DNA of 64,000 nucleotides. Source: Metridium senile (Eukaryota > Cnidaria > Anthozoa > Actiniaria > Metridiidae). Numbering within the stretch: position 1 is the first letter of the stretch; each line of letters starts with the position of its first letter. A model generated the notes under the pieces. It was not told the DNA's origin, made no database searches, and worked only from the letters and a program-made list of their open reading frames with translations. The position numbers and the translations under genes are program-made. Shown here piece by piece: positions 21,156-31,432 of this stretch. The stretch covers positions 14,423,896 to 14,487,895 of the forward strand of contig OX459103.1 in NCBI GenBank assembly GCA_949775045.1, read 5' to 3'.

Positions 21156-21229
21156 CTACAAAAATATATAGCATTGTTGTTACTTGCGTAGCAAAGAAAT
21201 GAATTAAAGGCGTATATACATATATTTTA

Positions 21230-21560
21230 CAAAGGTTGCCCAAGGCGATAGGTTATTCCAAGACGAGAAGGAATTACACCTACTTGCAGTAAGGTTGTCA
21301 TACAAAATAGAACATTTGTCACAAAGAAAATAGAACATTTGTGATTTAGTGCGAAAGGAATTACTTAAAAGACAAAAGAGAGAGTTTAGCTTGAGTGATC
21401 TTCTTTTTTTTATTTTAATCAATTCCTATCGTACTAAATCACAAATGTTCTATTTTCTTTATAACAAATGTATATTTTTGTATGACAATCTTACTGCAAG
21501 TAGGTGTATATGCATACATCGATATCTATTTTCAAAAAGGTTACCCAAGGCGATTTTTAA
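21230..21560. mobile_element. Foldback element between the duplicated EGF exons
   Basis: The left arm (about 21230-21366) and right arm (about 21417-21560) are inverted copies sharing CTAAATCACAAATGTTCTAT, CTTACTGCAAGTAGGTGTA and CAAGGCGAT. The outer part (GGCGATAGGTTATTCCAAGA) also occurs at 38118-38150, and related text is at 44110-44160, so it belongs to a dispersed family found repeatedly in this gene's surroundings. Confidence 0.65.
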
Positions 21561-21648
21561 GACTGAAATGGATTATAGGCTAAATGACTGACTGTCTAAT
21601 TCATTGAATGCCCGATTGATTAATTGTCTACTTGTTTTTTTGCTATAC

Positions 21649-21774
21649 CTGAACAAGTTTTTCCGTCGCCAGTGTATCCTGAGTAGCATTGGCATGTGTA
21701 TGCGCCTGCAGTGTTCGTACAGCGGGCTAGTGTTTTATGACATGAGTGAGCACCAGATTTACATTCGTCAATAT
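21649..21774 (-). CDS. Exon 3 of PAN-EGF-TLDc gene: EGF domain 2
   Basis: A 126-bp phase 1-1 exon with acceptor TTTGTAG (21777-21775) and donor GTATAG. It codes for a calcium-binding EGF domain with six cysteines and the motif DIDECKSGAHSCHKTLARC (about residues 158-200). The G left by the exon ending at 38225 completes the first Asp codon. It is nearly identical to exon 4 over its whole length. Confidence 0.9.
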
Positions 21775-22269
21775 CTACAAAAATAAACAATAACAACATT
21801 TCATTACCTGTTGTCACAGGCTTAAATAAGCTAAATGGTTAAATTAGTAATTTTGACATTCGCATAAGTTAATTAAAATTGGTATTTTAATTAGATATTG
21901 TCTTTCAGCGGAACGAGGAAAGATCGATTTTGAATAATTAGCAGTTTTACGACGAGTCATGCAGTTGTATTCTGGGTGAATATGTTCGAATATCGAGGTT
22001 TTCATCGAAGCGCTACTATAAAAAAAAACTACATTTAGTGAGCCGAAAGTACATACAAAATTAAGGGAAATCTATATGTCAAGGACTCAAAGACTCAAGG
22101 ACGTATTATATTGACATTCCCTTACTGTATGAGGTCGAAGCAATTTTGTCATGTTATTTAACATATATATATATAATTTTTTATTTTTGAATATTTTTTC
22201 TCATTTTTCAATTTTAATTGTTGTAAAGACCATTGAGACTATTGTAATCGACTATATAAGAATTAAAGT
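21775..22269. other. Intron sequence, no gene seen
   Basis: AT-rich start of the 16.4-kb intron between EGF exons 2 and 3. No feature is recognised. Confidence 0.45.
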
Positions 22270-22278
22270 TATTATTAA

Positions 22279-22361
<83 letters not shown>
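22270..22361. repeat. ATT microsatellite
   Basis: About 30 ATT triplets, nearly perfect, giving a poly-Ile open frame. Confidence 0.95.
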
Positions 22362-22362
<1 letters not shown>

Positions 22363-23079
22363 AAGCTTATACCGCAAAGGCTAATATAGAGGTTTGCTTC
22401 ATCATCAAAACTCTTTACACTCAAAACTCTCGTTAACGACCACTCTGAGATCAATGCAAATAGAGCTGGTCCTTTTAAAAAAGACCTTTTACACAGTTTG
22501 TGTTGATTTGTTTTGTGTTAATTTGCTTAGGATAAGGAGCATTTCAAAAGAATGTTCCGAAACTTCTTTTCAATTAAAGCTTGAAGAATTATCAACTTTA
22601 AACTATGAGGAAAAAATAGAATAAAGCATTACTAAATTAGTAAATACATTGCTAAAATGCTTATTTTTTTATTAATTGCTTTTGTTTACTAATTTATCGT
22701 GAGCATGCGGTCTCTAAACAAAAATATTCTTAATATGGCCTTTTCAAGTTCTATTAAATCAGTTGGAAGAGTCAAAGCGATTTTGAAAAAAAAAAATCCC
22801 AAGCAAACGTTCAAATATTGCCTGACATTAAAAAGTTAGCATAAGATCGAGGTTGATTAAAAACGCCCCCCAAACGCCCCCCATGTGGGGTCCCACATGG
22901 GTACATTTGTAAATAAACATGGCGATCAACGGTTTCCTTCGGAAATGGGTCAAAAGAGCTGGAGTTACACTTACAAACGACATACATGTACAGAGCTAAT
23001 AGATGCCTATGGGAATGTGTTTACATATTAATAAAGGAGGTTAGTCATTACATATGCATTGAAATGTTCAAAACATGTC
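22362..23079. other. Intron sequence, no gene seen
   Basis: Contains a GC-richer patch at 22862-22905 (CCCCCCAAACGCCCCCCATG and the small palindrome TGTGGGGTCCCACA) followed by a 26-codon ATG-started ORF at 22919. Neither is enough to call a gene. Confidence 0.4.
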
Positions 23080-23081
23080 TA

Positions 23082-23236
23082 CTATTAAAATCGGTAGACC
23101 GCGGCACCCAATCTTTTTTTGGTCGGTCTGTCTTCTACCAAAATTGGTCACGTGATAGCTTTTTTATGTACCACGTGAACACAATTTTGGCATCCACGTG
23201 ATAACATTACTGCAAAGTTTTTTTGATTCATCAATC
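23082..23236 (+). repeat. Left terminal inverted repeat of the 3.4-kb transposon
   Basis: 155 bp, matching the reverse complement of 26319-26472 with few differences. It contains three CACGTG palindromes at 23149, 23172 and 23195. Confidence 0.92.
23149..23200. promoter_or_regulatory. Three CACGTG sites at 23-bp spacing in the left TIR
   Basis: CACGTG at 23149-23154, 23172-23177 and 23195-23200. The right TIR has the same set at 26355-26360, 26378-26383 and 26400-26405. Regular spacing near two helical turns suggests a protein-binding array, either for the transposase or for host bHLH-type E-box factors acting on the gene that starts at 23276. Confidence 0.55.
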
Positions 23237-23275
23237 GGTCGGTGGAGGTATACGAAAATTCTTTTCGCACGATAA

Positions 23276-24289
23276 ATGGCTCAATTTTCAATGTATCAGC
23301 TAAAAGTTAAGCTAGATAGCGACAGATATGGTGTGTCTTTTATTGGCCCTGACGAAGTTGACAAATTTGACTACAATTCACTTGTGGAGAGAATTCGCGC
23401 CCTTTCAAGACGATACAGCTATCTACCGCCCGAACAGCTACGAGTACAATACTGTGACGATGAGAAATGTTTTGTTGATCTTGCTCCAAATGATCCATGC
23501 GCTTTGGTGGAAATGTTTAGATGTGCTGCAATCGTAGAAAACACAGATTTTAAACGAGTTATTATTAGAGTTGAAGAAGCTAACTCACCCGCGTTTAGCC
23601 CCCCAACAAAACTGCCAAAGCGACAAGAAAAAAGAACAAACTCCTGTCAAAGTTCACGAAGAGGCCTGTTCGCTGAAGTGCCGGCGACTCTGTTATCTCA
23701 ACCGTCTACAAGTGCGAACTCGATAGATGCACCGAGCTGTAGTCAACCAACCAAAACAAAGCCGTCATTGTTTAAGTCCCCTCTTGAAAAATATATCGAA
23801 ACACTAAAAGAAAACTTGCAAGAGGCTAAATCAAAAGAAAGAAGAGTCTCGGAATGGCTACAAGAGCATCTTTTATCTGACAAGAATAAGAAAAGTAATC
23901 GTGAAGGACCAATGTGCAGCAATTGCCACCGTAGGGAAGGCCACAATCGATTGAATTGCCCTTACCAAAAGTGTGGAGCTTTCTTTCATTGTGGTGACTT
24001 GGGCAAACACCCTGAAATGAAAGCCGAAGTGAAAGACTTCGAGCGACAGCAGAGAGAGCTACAGAAGGACATTACATCGATTGATCGATTAAAAGTGAAA
24101 GAGGCGTCCGCGGCTTCCATCAAAGACCGATACATTTATAAAGTTAGGACTTCTCTGATTGAGAGCGACCCTACCAAATACTTAATATCAGATACACAGG
24201 TGGAAAATTGGTTCCAATTGAATAAAGATGCCAAAAAACTTGAACATGTTCTTAAAGGCAAAACCCCACCTCCTGGATTTGATATCTAA
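23276..24289 (+). CDS. Accessory gene of the 3.4-kb transposon: PB1-like plus zinc knuckle, 337 aa
   Basis: Starts 40 bp inside the left TIR. Residues about 6-98 look like a PB1 fold: a basic-strand start (YQLKVKLD) and an acidic OPCA-like turn (QYCDDEKCFVDLAPNDP). Residues 101-165 are Ser/Pro-rich linker. Residues 170-200 and 248-275 are charged and probably coiled coil. Between them lie a CCHC-type knuckle (C214, C217, H223, C228) and a second Cys/His cluster (C233, H238, C239, H245). Together these suggest self-association plus nucleic-acid binding. The frame stops at a TAA (24287-24289) but continues open in the same frame to 24499, with a Ser/Thr-rich tail. So either the stop is a mutation or the tail is no longer coding. 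It is not a known transposase. Whether it assists transposition is inference. Confidence 0.7.
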   Translation: MAQFSMYQLKVKLDSDRYGVSFIGPDEVDKFDYNSLVERIRALSRRYSYLPPEQLRVQYCDDEKCFVDLAPNDPCALVEMFRCAAIVENTDFKRVIIRVEEANSPAFSPPTKLPKRQEKRTNSCQSSRRGLFAEVPATLLSQPSTSANSIDAPSCSQPTKTKPSLFKSPLEKYIETLKENLQEAKSKERRVSEWLQEHLLSDKNKKSNREGPMCSNCHRREGHNRLNCPYQKCGAFFHCGDLGKHPEMKAEVKDFERQQRELQKDITSIDRLKVKEASAASIKDRYIYKVRTSLIESDPTKYLISDTQVENWFQLNKDAKKLEHVLKGKTPPPGFDI

Positions 24290-24499
24290 AAGGCTTTGAA
24301 TGAATCAGACCCAACTGTGAATCAGCAAGTTCTCCAAAGCGGGAAAACAAGCGTACGAAATCCGTTTAGAAAGCTTTGGCAGGATAGGGGAGTCACCTGG
24401 CCGACTACCAGTACTAGTACAAGTACTAATACCTCTGTGTCACCGCAATCCGATGATTACATGCTAGCCCTCGGAATTCAAACAAGTCTGAATGACTGA
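24290..24499 (+). pseudogene. In-frame extension of the accessory gene after TAA
   Basis: Seventy codons continue in exactly the frame of the preceding ORF without another stop. They include a polar STSTSTNTS stretch and end at TGA before AT-rich DNA. Its length and composition make it a plausible original C terminus of a roughly 407-residue protein. Confidence 0.4.
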
Positions 24500-25186
24500 A
24501 CTTTATATGAATATATATTTGGCTGTAGTGCTCTTGTTTCAATTTCAAATGTGATGATAAAATCCACTTTTCATATGAGTTAATGTAGCGTCGCGGTTAA
24601 CGTTCGAAGTTCACTGTTGACTTTCCGGATATAATAGTTTAGTTGCATGTAAAGTAGTGACATTTTTAATTTTTTTAGATAAAATTATTGCCCTAATTGT
24701 TTTCAGATAAATTATCTATCTGTCAGTTTGCTTTAATTAACAGAGTGGCAAATATTGTAAAATCTACTGTCGCGCCACTAATTAAGCCAGAGCGGCGCCG
24801 TGCAGGGAAAATTTCTTAAAAGACCTACATATCACGTTTATCACCTATTTATTATTCTTTATTACTTAAACATTTTGATAATAAAGTTGTTACGTTGTAA
24901 ATGAATGCAATTATTACTAAATGCATGTAAATGATGCTTAATTCACACACGCATTGAACTATATAGAGCGGCGCGCACTCGACAGGATAATATCAGTTTG
25001 AATGAAGGTTTTCAATTCTGGGACACAAAATAGGCGCAATAAATAATAATATATATATTAATTGTAGTCTTTTATTCACTATTCTTTACAACTTCAACTT
25101 GCGCATTTTAATAAACAAAGTTTAGAAATCAAATTATCTGAAACGATAGCTGACAATGGTCCTCAATTTATACAAAGCAAATTTGC

Positions 25187-26332
25187 TTACATTGCTATAT
25201 AGTCCGTGTGTCTATAAAAACCAACACAGTCATTTCCACTTATGTATTGGAGTGATTCATAAATTCCTTCATGAACATTTCGACAAAAAGCTGCTTTGAT
25301 ATCGTCCCTTTTAGCTATACATTTCAGTTTATTAAAAACAAGTTCGCATGGGTTTAGTTCGGGAGAATAAACCGGTAAATAGACCACATCTACACCTCGT
25401 ACTAAAAGCCACGCCGATAACGCATAACCTCCCGCGTAGTGATGCACTGCACAGTTATCAAGGACGATGATGTCCCCGTACTGTAAAATACTTTGTCCAT
25501 TGCTCATTGAACTCTGGCCTACTTCTCCCCAAAAATTAAGAAACGAAGCAGTGTCACTTGCACCGTCCTCTGTATTTGCATACAATACGCCTTCGATTCC
25601 CATTAGCAAATTTAAAGTTACGTTTGGCGTACTGAGATATCTTCCAACTTCAAGACAAGGAGTATTCACTAAGGAATGGCCATAGTTTGGTCTACCGACG
25701 TCTGGGAGTTTAAATCCAGCTTCATCAAAACACTTTATTCTGTGTGGGTTAATTGTGCTCATGTAGTTTAAAAAGTCTTGACAGTAATCTACATTTGCAT
25801 GAGTAAAGTTTTCAGCCTTCGGACGGGACATTATTTTCCAAGTCTAGGTTTTCCCATCATCTAAGCGACTTTGAACTGCTCTTGCAATGGCAGACTTTGA
25901 AGTTCCCGTTGGGATATTACAATGTGTGTTGACGGCATCGTAGATTTTGGCATGAGGCATAGATGGTGTAGCTGTCTTTAGGGCTTCAATAAAATCAAGA
26001 TCTTGTTTTTGTAGACGTGGGGGATTATTGCCACCTTTCCACTGATTAGTAATATCACCTTGTTCGCAGCATTGTCTCCATAGCTTTTGAACGACCATTC
26101 GACTCAAATTGAAGTGTTTAGCAACCTCTGTATATGATCCTTGAAAAAATCTCGTAATTACATCGCCACCTTGTTGGACAATATGGTCAATGACGGCGGT
26201 GCGAAGGTCACTTCTTAGAGCTTTTTCAGAAGTATAACTGCGGCCATTCTTCGACACAATCATGTTAGTTTTGTGATATTTCAAGGAATGAACACACTGT
26301 TGTTCGAATATGACTGTTGATTGATGAATCAA
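25187..26332 (-). pseudogene. Tc1/mariner/IS630-type DD37E transposase with one in-frame stop
   Basis: Two ORFs (26332-25844 and 25831-25187) lie in the same frame, separated only by a TAG at 25844-25846, giving about 380 codons in all. The first part contains helix-turn-helix-like DNA-binding text (YTEVAKHFNLSRMVVQKLW) and a second helical region (ALKTATPSMPHAKIYDAV). The catalytic triad is visible in the second part: Asp in KCFDEAGF, Asp in IVLDNCAVHH, Glu in SPELNPCELVFNKLK. There are 37 residues between the second Asp and the Glu (DD37E). The first ATG lies inside the right TIR, so the Met about 23 codons later (in MIVSKNGRSY) is the more likely start. Only the single TAG argues against activity. 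Confidence 0.85.
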
Positions 26333-26472
26333 AATAACTTTGCAGTAATGTTATCACGTGGATGCCAAAATTGTGTTCACGTGGTACATAAAAAGCTATC
26401 ACGTGACCAATTTTGGTAGAAGACAGACCGACCAAAAAAAGATTGGGTGCCGCGGTCTACCGATTTTGATAG
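26319..26472 (-). repeat. Right terminal inverted repeat of the 3.4-kb transposon
   Basis: 154 bp, inverse of 23082-23236, ending in GGTCTACCGATTTTGATAG followed by TA. It has three CACGTG sites spaced 23 and 22 bp, so one base shorter than the left copy. Confidence 0.92.
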
Positions 26473-28273
26473 TACGAACTACTAAAACTGTAAAGTCGAT
26501 TCATGTACAGCCTGTTCGCATTGATAAACATCTCATATTAAACTGTATTGCTGGTGCACAATTGCACCAAAACGAACTTTTGTTTTGTATATGTCAATAG
26601 TTTCATTCAAGTAAGAAATTAGTTATCGGGTCTTTTGTTCTAATTTCGTTGTTTCTGCTCAAGTAGTATAAAAAGTGTATTTTTGTATAGTTTAATCGTG
26701 CACCGTTTAAAACCATCACAGAGCTACGACTTTGTATAAAGTATATTCACTTTCCTTCGTATTTTTGGAAGTCATAAAATTAATGATTGTAATTTTGTAT
26801 TTTATTGTAGCAACCTTGCCGAATTGTTGTATACCGATTGTAATTCTAAGCTCGAGTTTGAGACGTTGTTAATATTAAATCTATCACAATTCAACTAAAT
26901 GTTGAAGCCGTACATCATATGTATGATTTACTCTTTTAACAGCCATCTTACATCAATTGCAACTGCATGATGAGCATCATTAAGCCTGAATGCAGGGATT
27001 CCACTTTCTAAAAGAAATTAGCCGGGTGATCTCACATGTGAATAAAGCTAGCGTGAGAGATCTTTGGGAATCAGCAATTTGATAAAATATTTCTCCTACT
27101 AAGCCATATTTGGAAGTTATGACTTTACAAAAACATGACAAACGCAAAATTTTCTTAGTAGGAGAGAGTGGCTTGACACTTAATAAAAAAGATAAAATAT
27201 AAAAATAGGGCTATCCCCTTTCCATTTTTTACAGAATTTCCCAGCATGCAATGCAGGAATGATTAGTATTTAGCCTTATAGAATAAAGGAGCATTTAATT
27301 TAATAACAGACAACATATTGAAGATATCTGAATTTTTGCTTGATTTCCTGATTCCTTAGCATGAGTCGTGAAAATGTTTTCAATAGATGGTGTTAAGGGG
27401 TATTTTAAGGTAATTCGTCCCCATTTCCCCTCCTAAAAAGAAGGTTGTTTTTTTTTTAAAGCAATTTACAGGAGTGACAGGGAGATAGTTTCTTTGCCAA
27501 AGTATAGTTAGTCAACAAACCTATTTGGTCTACATGTTTCGGTCAAAATGTCGCTTCGACATGCATGATGCGAGCAAAGCCCGAAGAAAATTAAGAAATT
27601 GGAATAACCCCCCTTGGAATTCATTTTGAGGAGTAATAACCCACACATTTGAACTCAGCATCCAAAATTACATAGGAATAGTCAGTTTTCTAAGTTCTAG
27701 ATATGTGGCAATATTCAAACATTAATTAATTAATGATTGTATTATATCTATATTAGCCTTATAGAATAAAGGAGCATTTAATTTAATAACAGACAACATA
27801 TTGAAGATATCTGAATTTTTGCTTGATTTCCTGATTCCTTAGCATGAGTGGGTCACAAATATGAGTCGCGGGTAGTGAAAAAGCGGTGTAGGCCAATTAA
27901 AGGAAGAAACTTTGATTTGAGAATGGTCTACTGGAAACAAAGAATATTGTAGGTCACAAATCGTAGGCTTTCTCAGATAGCTTAATAATTATGACGTCAT
28001 TGTTTCTATATAAGCTAGAAACACGTGCATGCTTGTTTATTACAGGGCGCACAAATGTTCAAACCACTCTTTCTCTATAAGTATATCGCAACATCTCTCT
28101 AAAGTACTTTTAAATCTTGTAAACATACGATTAATATCTACGAATTAAAAGAGCGTTCGCACAGGTTCATTAATAACATCTACAAGTTACTACCCTGCAA
28201 TCAACTGGACTTCAGTGGATCTGTCAATTATTATACCTCAATACTTGTGGCTGCGTTTCTCTGAAGACTGGAA
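26473..28273. other. Intron sequence upstream of the gypsy remnant
   Basis: No ORF is supported. It contains the 96-bp duplicated block listed separately. A TATA-like TATATAAGC near 28007 lies 270 bp before the gag start and may belong to the retroelement's 5' LTR, but I could not match it to the 3' LTR, which is truncated after 26 bp. Confidence 0.4.
27271..27849. repeat. 96-bp exact direct repeat, 483 bp apart
   Basis: The block beginning TAGCCTTATAGAATAAAGGA occupies 27271-27366 and recurs at 27754-27849 with no difference I can see. The identical copies could be LTRs or flanks of a small non-autonomous element (interval 387 bp, no coding capacity) or a recent segmental duplication. Confidence 0.7.
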
Positions 28274-28679
28274 ATGTCACGAAACTCAAGCGTAAGTGTA
28301 AGTATTCAAGCAAGTATGCTGGAGCAAGAAAGAATTCTGGAAAGGCAAGATCACACACAAAGGGAGTCGTGACCAGATTACGAAATCAACTAAAGGAACT
28401 TATGTGGGAACAACATTGACGAGGTAAGAAAGAAAGTAAACGAGCTCGAAGTTGCACTAAGAAAAGTTAACGATGTACATCAAGAAGGTCATTCTCTACT
28501 GAAAGATGAAAAAGACTCTTGTGAGTATTACGCTTGCGACGAATATATATGTATAATCAACGTAGACAAGAAGTTGATGAATCAGCCGAACAATTCATAA
28601 CGGCGCTATATTGTCTTGCCGAAAATTGTAATTGTGTTGCATTAATTGAAAGAACAGATGATAAGAGACCGCATCGTAG

Positions 28680-29045
28680 TTGGGGCTGAGTGAAAAGATG
28701 CAGCTCGAGACACTTGCAATGGTGGTAAAAATGGCCCTTGAGAGTGAATCTGTGAGAAAACAGCAATCAGTGGTCCAAACCGACAAAGTCTCTAATTCCG
28801 CGAATGTAGATGAGATGAAGACTAGCAGATTTCGGAAAAAGCAAGCGCCAAAACATCCTGTTAGTAAGCAAAGTCAAAGTCAAAAGGCAGCAAAGGTGAA
28901 AGAGTGTCAAAGGTGTGGAATACCATCGCATTCCAACAGGAATGAATGTAGAGTTATTAATGCTGTTTGCCATAAATGTGCTAAAAAGGGACATTTTGCC
29001 AAAGTATGCAAAACACATCCAACAAATGTAGGCGAGGTGAGGTGA
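28680..29045 (+). pseudogene. Gag fragment with zinc knuckle of gypsy element
   Basis: The longest surviving gag piece (121 codons). It ends with two Cys/His clusters, CQRCGIPSHSNRNEC and CHKCAKKGHFAKVC, the second a standard CCHC nucleocapsid knuckle. Upstream gag text (FITALYCLAENCNC, about 28590-28632) lies in another frame, showing at least one frameshift. Confidence 0.8.
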
Positions 29046-29127
29046 CTGTCGTTATGATCAATCATGTGATAGTAATTTCTTAGGAGTAATTTATGAAGGA
29101 AGTGAGGCAAAGAAAGAGTGGAGAGAA

Positions 29128-31247
29128 GATGTTTGTATTGATGACTTCAAAGTAAATGTCAAGCTTGATAGTGGCGCCGATGTGTCTGCAATTCCTGAAT
29201 TGATTTATAATCAGAAAACGTCTCCACTAACTCTTGTAAAATCAGACAAGAAGCTCTATGGTCCCTGTAGGACACTACTTAGATGTAAAGGCAAGTTCAA
29301 TGCTTTGTTGAAACATGGGCAAAAGTGCTGTACTGAAGACGTCTATGTAGTTCCTGGATTGGAGAATCCACTGTTAGGAAGAAAAGTATGCCAGCAGCTG
29401 GAAATGATTGAGCATAGAGTGGATCTGAATGAAATAAAGATCACCAAAGAAAGCTATCAAAGACATTTCCAAAATTATTTGAGGGAGTAGGTTGCATGGA
29501 AGGAGAATATGAAATAAGTACCGACGAAACAGTTGAGCCTTTCAACCTAACAACGCCTAGTTGTATTCCTATACAACTGTTACCTACAGTTAAGATGGAG
29601 ATTGAATGAATGGAGGGTCTCGGAGTGATCGTGCGTGTTGATCAACCAACGAAGTGGTGCTAGCCAATTGTAGTAGTACCAAAGAAAGAAGGCAAAGTCA
29701 GACTATGTGGTGACTTTGCGCAATTAAACAGAGCTGTTCAGCGAGAAGTGTACCAAGCTAATGTGACCTTAATGCAGGCAAGTGCAAATTCTCTCAAGAC
29801 AAACTACAGTTTCTTGGTCATGTGGTAGGGAAAGATGGTGTTCAAGTGGACCCTAGCAAAGTAGAAGCTGTTACACAAATGAGTGAGCCAACCGACATTG
29901 GACAGCTAAAGATATTTCTTGGCATGGTCAATAAGGTTGATCGGTACATTGCAAACCTTGCTGATTTGACGAAGCCTTTGAGAGAACTCCCAAATAAGAA
30001 CAGTGCATGGCTGTGGTGCATGTGAAAGACTCTCTGATTACCTTATGGTAAAACATTTCATATTGAAACTGATCATAAACCACTTATATCTCTTCTAGGA
30101 TCAAAGGACGTAAGTGAACCCAGGATCCAGAGGCTGCCCATGCGTTTGTTGAGGTTTAAGAATACCATATCACATGTGCCTGGTAAGTTGCTGGTAGTTG
30201 ATGATACATTATCTAGAGCAACAGTCAACAAATCAAATCAGAGCATGATGGGTTGCGAGACGAAGAACGTTATATGTGGACAGTATTCCGAGTGAGATTC
30301 CAGCCAGTGATAAAAGGCTTGATGAGATACGAGGGCGTCAGAGAGAGGATGAATTATGCAGACAAACAGCCTCCTACTGTATAGATGGATGGCCAGAGAG
30401 AGGGAGTTGCCCAGGATCATTGAAAGCTTACTGGCCTGAGGAATGAAACTACCTTAGTCAAAGGCATACTGATGAAAGGGTTTCGAATTATCATCCCACC
30501 AATAATGCGTCTAGAGATGCTCGACAGACTGCACAAAGGTCATCAGGGTATATAAGTAGCACTGTATCTTTCATCCCAGACATTACAAGATACCATTTTA
30601 GCCAGATATAGAGTGCCACAGATAGTGAGCTCAGATAATGGTCCACAGTATAACTCAGCCGAGTTTCTCAAGTTTGCCAAAGACTGGGGATTTGAGAGTG
30701 TTATCAGTAGTCCAAAGTATGCTCAGGCAAAAAGAGCTGCAGAAAGAGTGGTACAAACTGTCAAAAGTCTTCTTAAAAAAAGAAGAAGATCCAGCTAAAG
30801 TACTACTGTCATATCGCTCAACTAAGTTAGAGAACGGATACAGTCCAGCAGAGCTATTGTTTGGTCGTTCGAGTTCAGAGAGGAAGAAGAGTTCAGAAAA
30901 CAGAACCAAAAGGAACGTTTTGACACTCGTCATAGAGCTAGAGATCTGAAAAAAAAATTCCAGTAGGAACGTCAGTGTGGGTTCTTGATTTGAAAGTACC
31001 AGCCACTGTCATCAAAGCAGCAGAAACACCACGATCATACCTGGTTCATACACCCAAGGGAGCTGTCCGAAGAAACCGAAAGTCCTTGTCTATTTACCCG
31101 TCAAGTCCAGTAGATGCAGATGTAGAAGTCAGAAACACAACTGACCAGACAGATGCTACGGATGCTTCACACGCTCACAAGGACGAACCACAGCTGACCA
31201 CAAGGTCAGGGCGTGTCATTCGTCCCCCGCAACGTTTGGAAATTTAG
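29128..31247 (+). pseudogene. Pol remnants (protease, RT, RNase H, integrase) of gypsy element
   Basis: A chain of short ORFs in changing frames. The protease motif is preserved. The reverse transcriptase catalytic core is deleted between about 29770 and 29775. The integrase zinc-binding region is shortened before YRVPQIVSSDNGP. The final 30975-31247 segment, ending RSGRVIRPPQRLEI, matches the usual C-terminal tail of this retroelement class. It is non-functional as a whole. Confidence 0.85.
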
Positions 31248-31432
31248 AACAAGCATTTATGAGTTTGAACATCAATAACATTTAAGAGTTGAACATGAAG
31301 AACATTTAAGACTTTGAACATCAAGAACATTAACTTTTTTATCTTTATTGCTTCATGGACTAAAGTCCATTGCATTGTATTTCACTACTTAAGTTAAATA
31401 GGGAGATGTTGTATTATGTTAATTATATTTCT

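Larger units (their letters stand above)
23082..26472. mobile_element. Two-gene Tc1/mariner-type DNA transposon, 3.4 kb
   Basis: Terminal inverted repeats of 155 and 154 bp start CTATTAAAATCGGTAGACC and are bordered by TA on both sides (23080-23081, 26473-26474), as in Tc1/mariner/IS630 insertions. Inside, two genes face each other. A 337-codon ORF runs rightward from 23276, encoding a protein with PB1-like and zinc-knuckle regions. A DDE transposase runs leftward from the right end, broken by one stop. The length and the extra gene are unusual for this superfamily, where a single transposase ORF of 1-2 kb is typical. The element lies in the big intron of the PAN-EGF-TLDc gene. Bases 24500-25186, between the two 3' ends, hold no gene. 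Confidence 0.85.
28274..31432 (+). mobile_element. Decayed Ty3/gypsy retrotransposon
   Basis: Pieces of a gypsy gag-pol follow in the normal order with many stops, frameshifts and deletions. Gag begins at 28274. The zinc knuckle (CHKCAKKGHFAKVC) is at about 28970-29010. The protease site LDSGADVSAIPE is at about 29164-29200. An RT start (PKKEGKVRLCGDFAQLN) at about 29680 is joined to the post-catalytic segment (FLGHVVGKDGVQVDP) by a deletion that removes the YxDD core. RNase H text (TDHKPLISLLGSKD) is at about 30070, and an integrase core fragment (SSDNGPQYNSAEFLKFA) at about 30630-30680. A 90-codon C-terminal ORF (30975-31247) is intact. A purine stretch (GGGAGA) at 31401-31406 and the first 26 bp of the 3' LTR (TGTTGTATTATG) follow. 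Then a LINE tail interrupts it. Confidence 0.88.

Noticed and set aside
22919..23000. Short ORF starting MAINGFLRKW
   Set aside because: Only 26 codons, no splice or homology support. It could be a lost exon but cannot be claimed.
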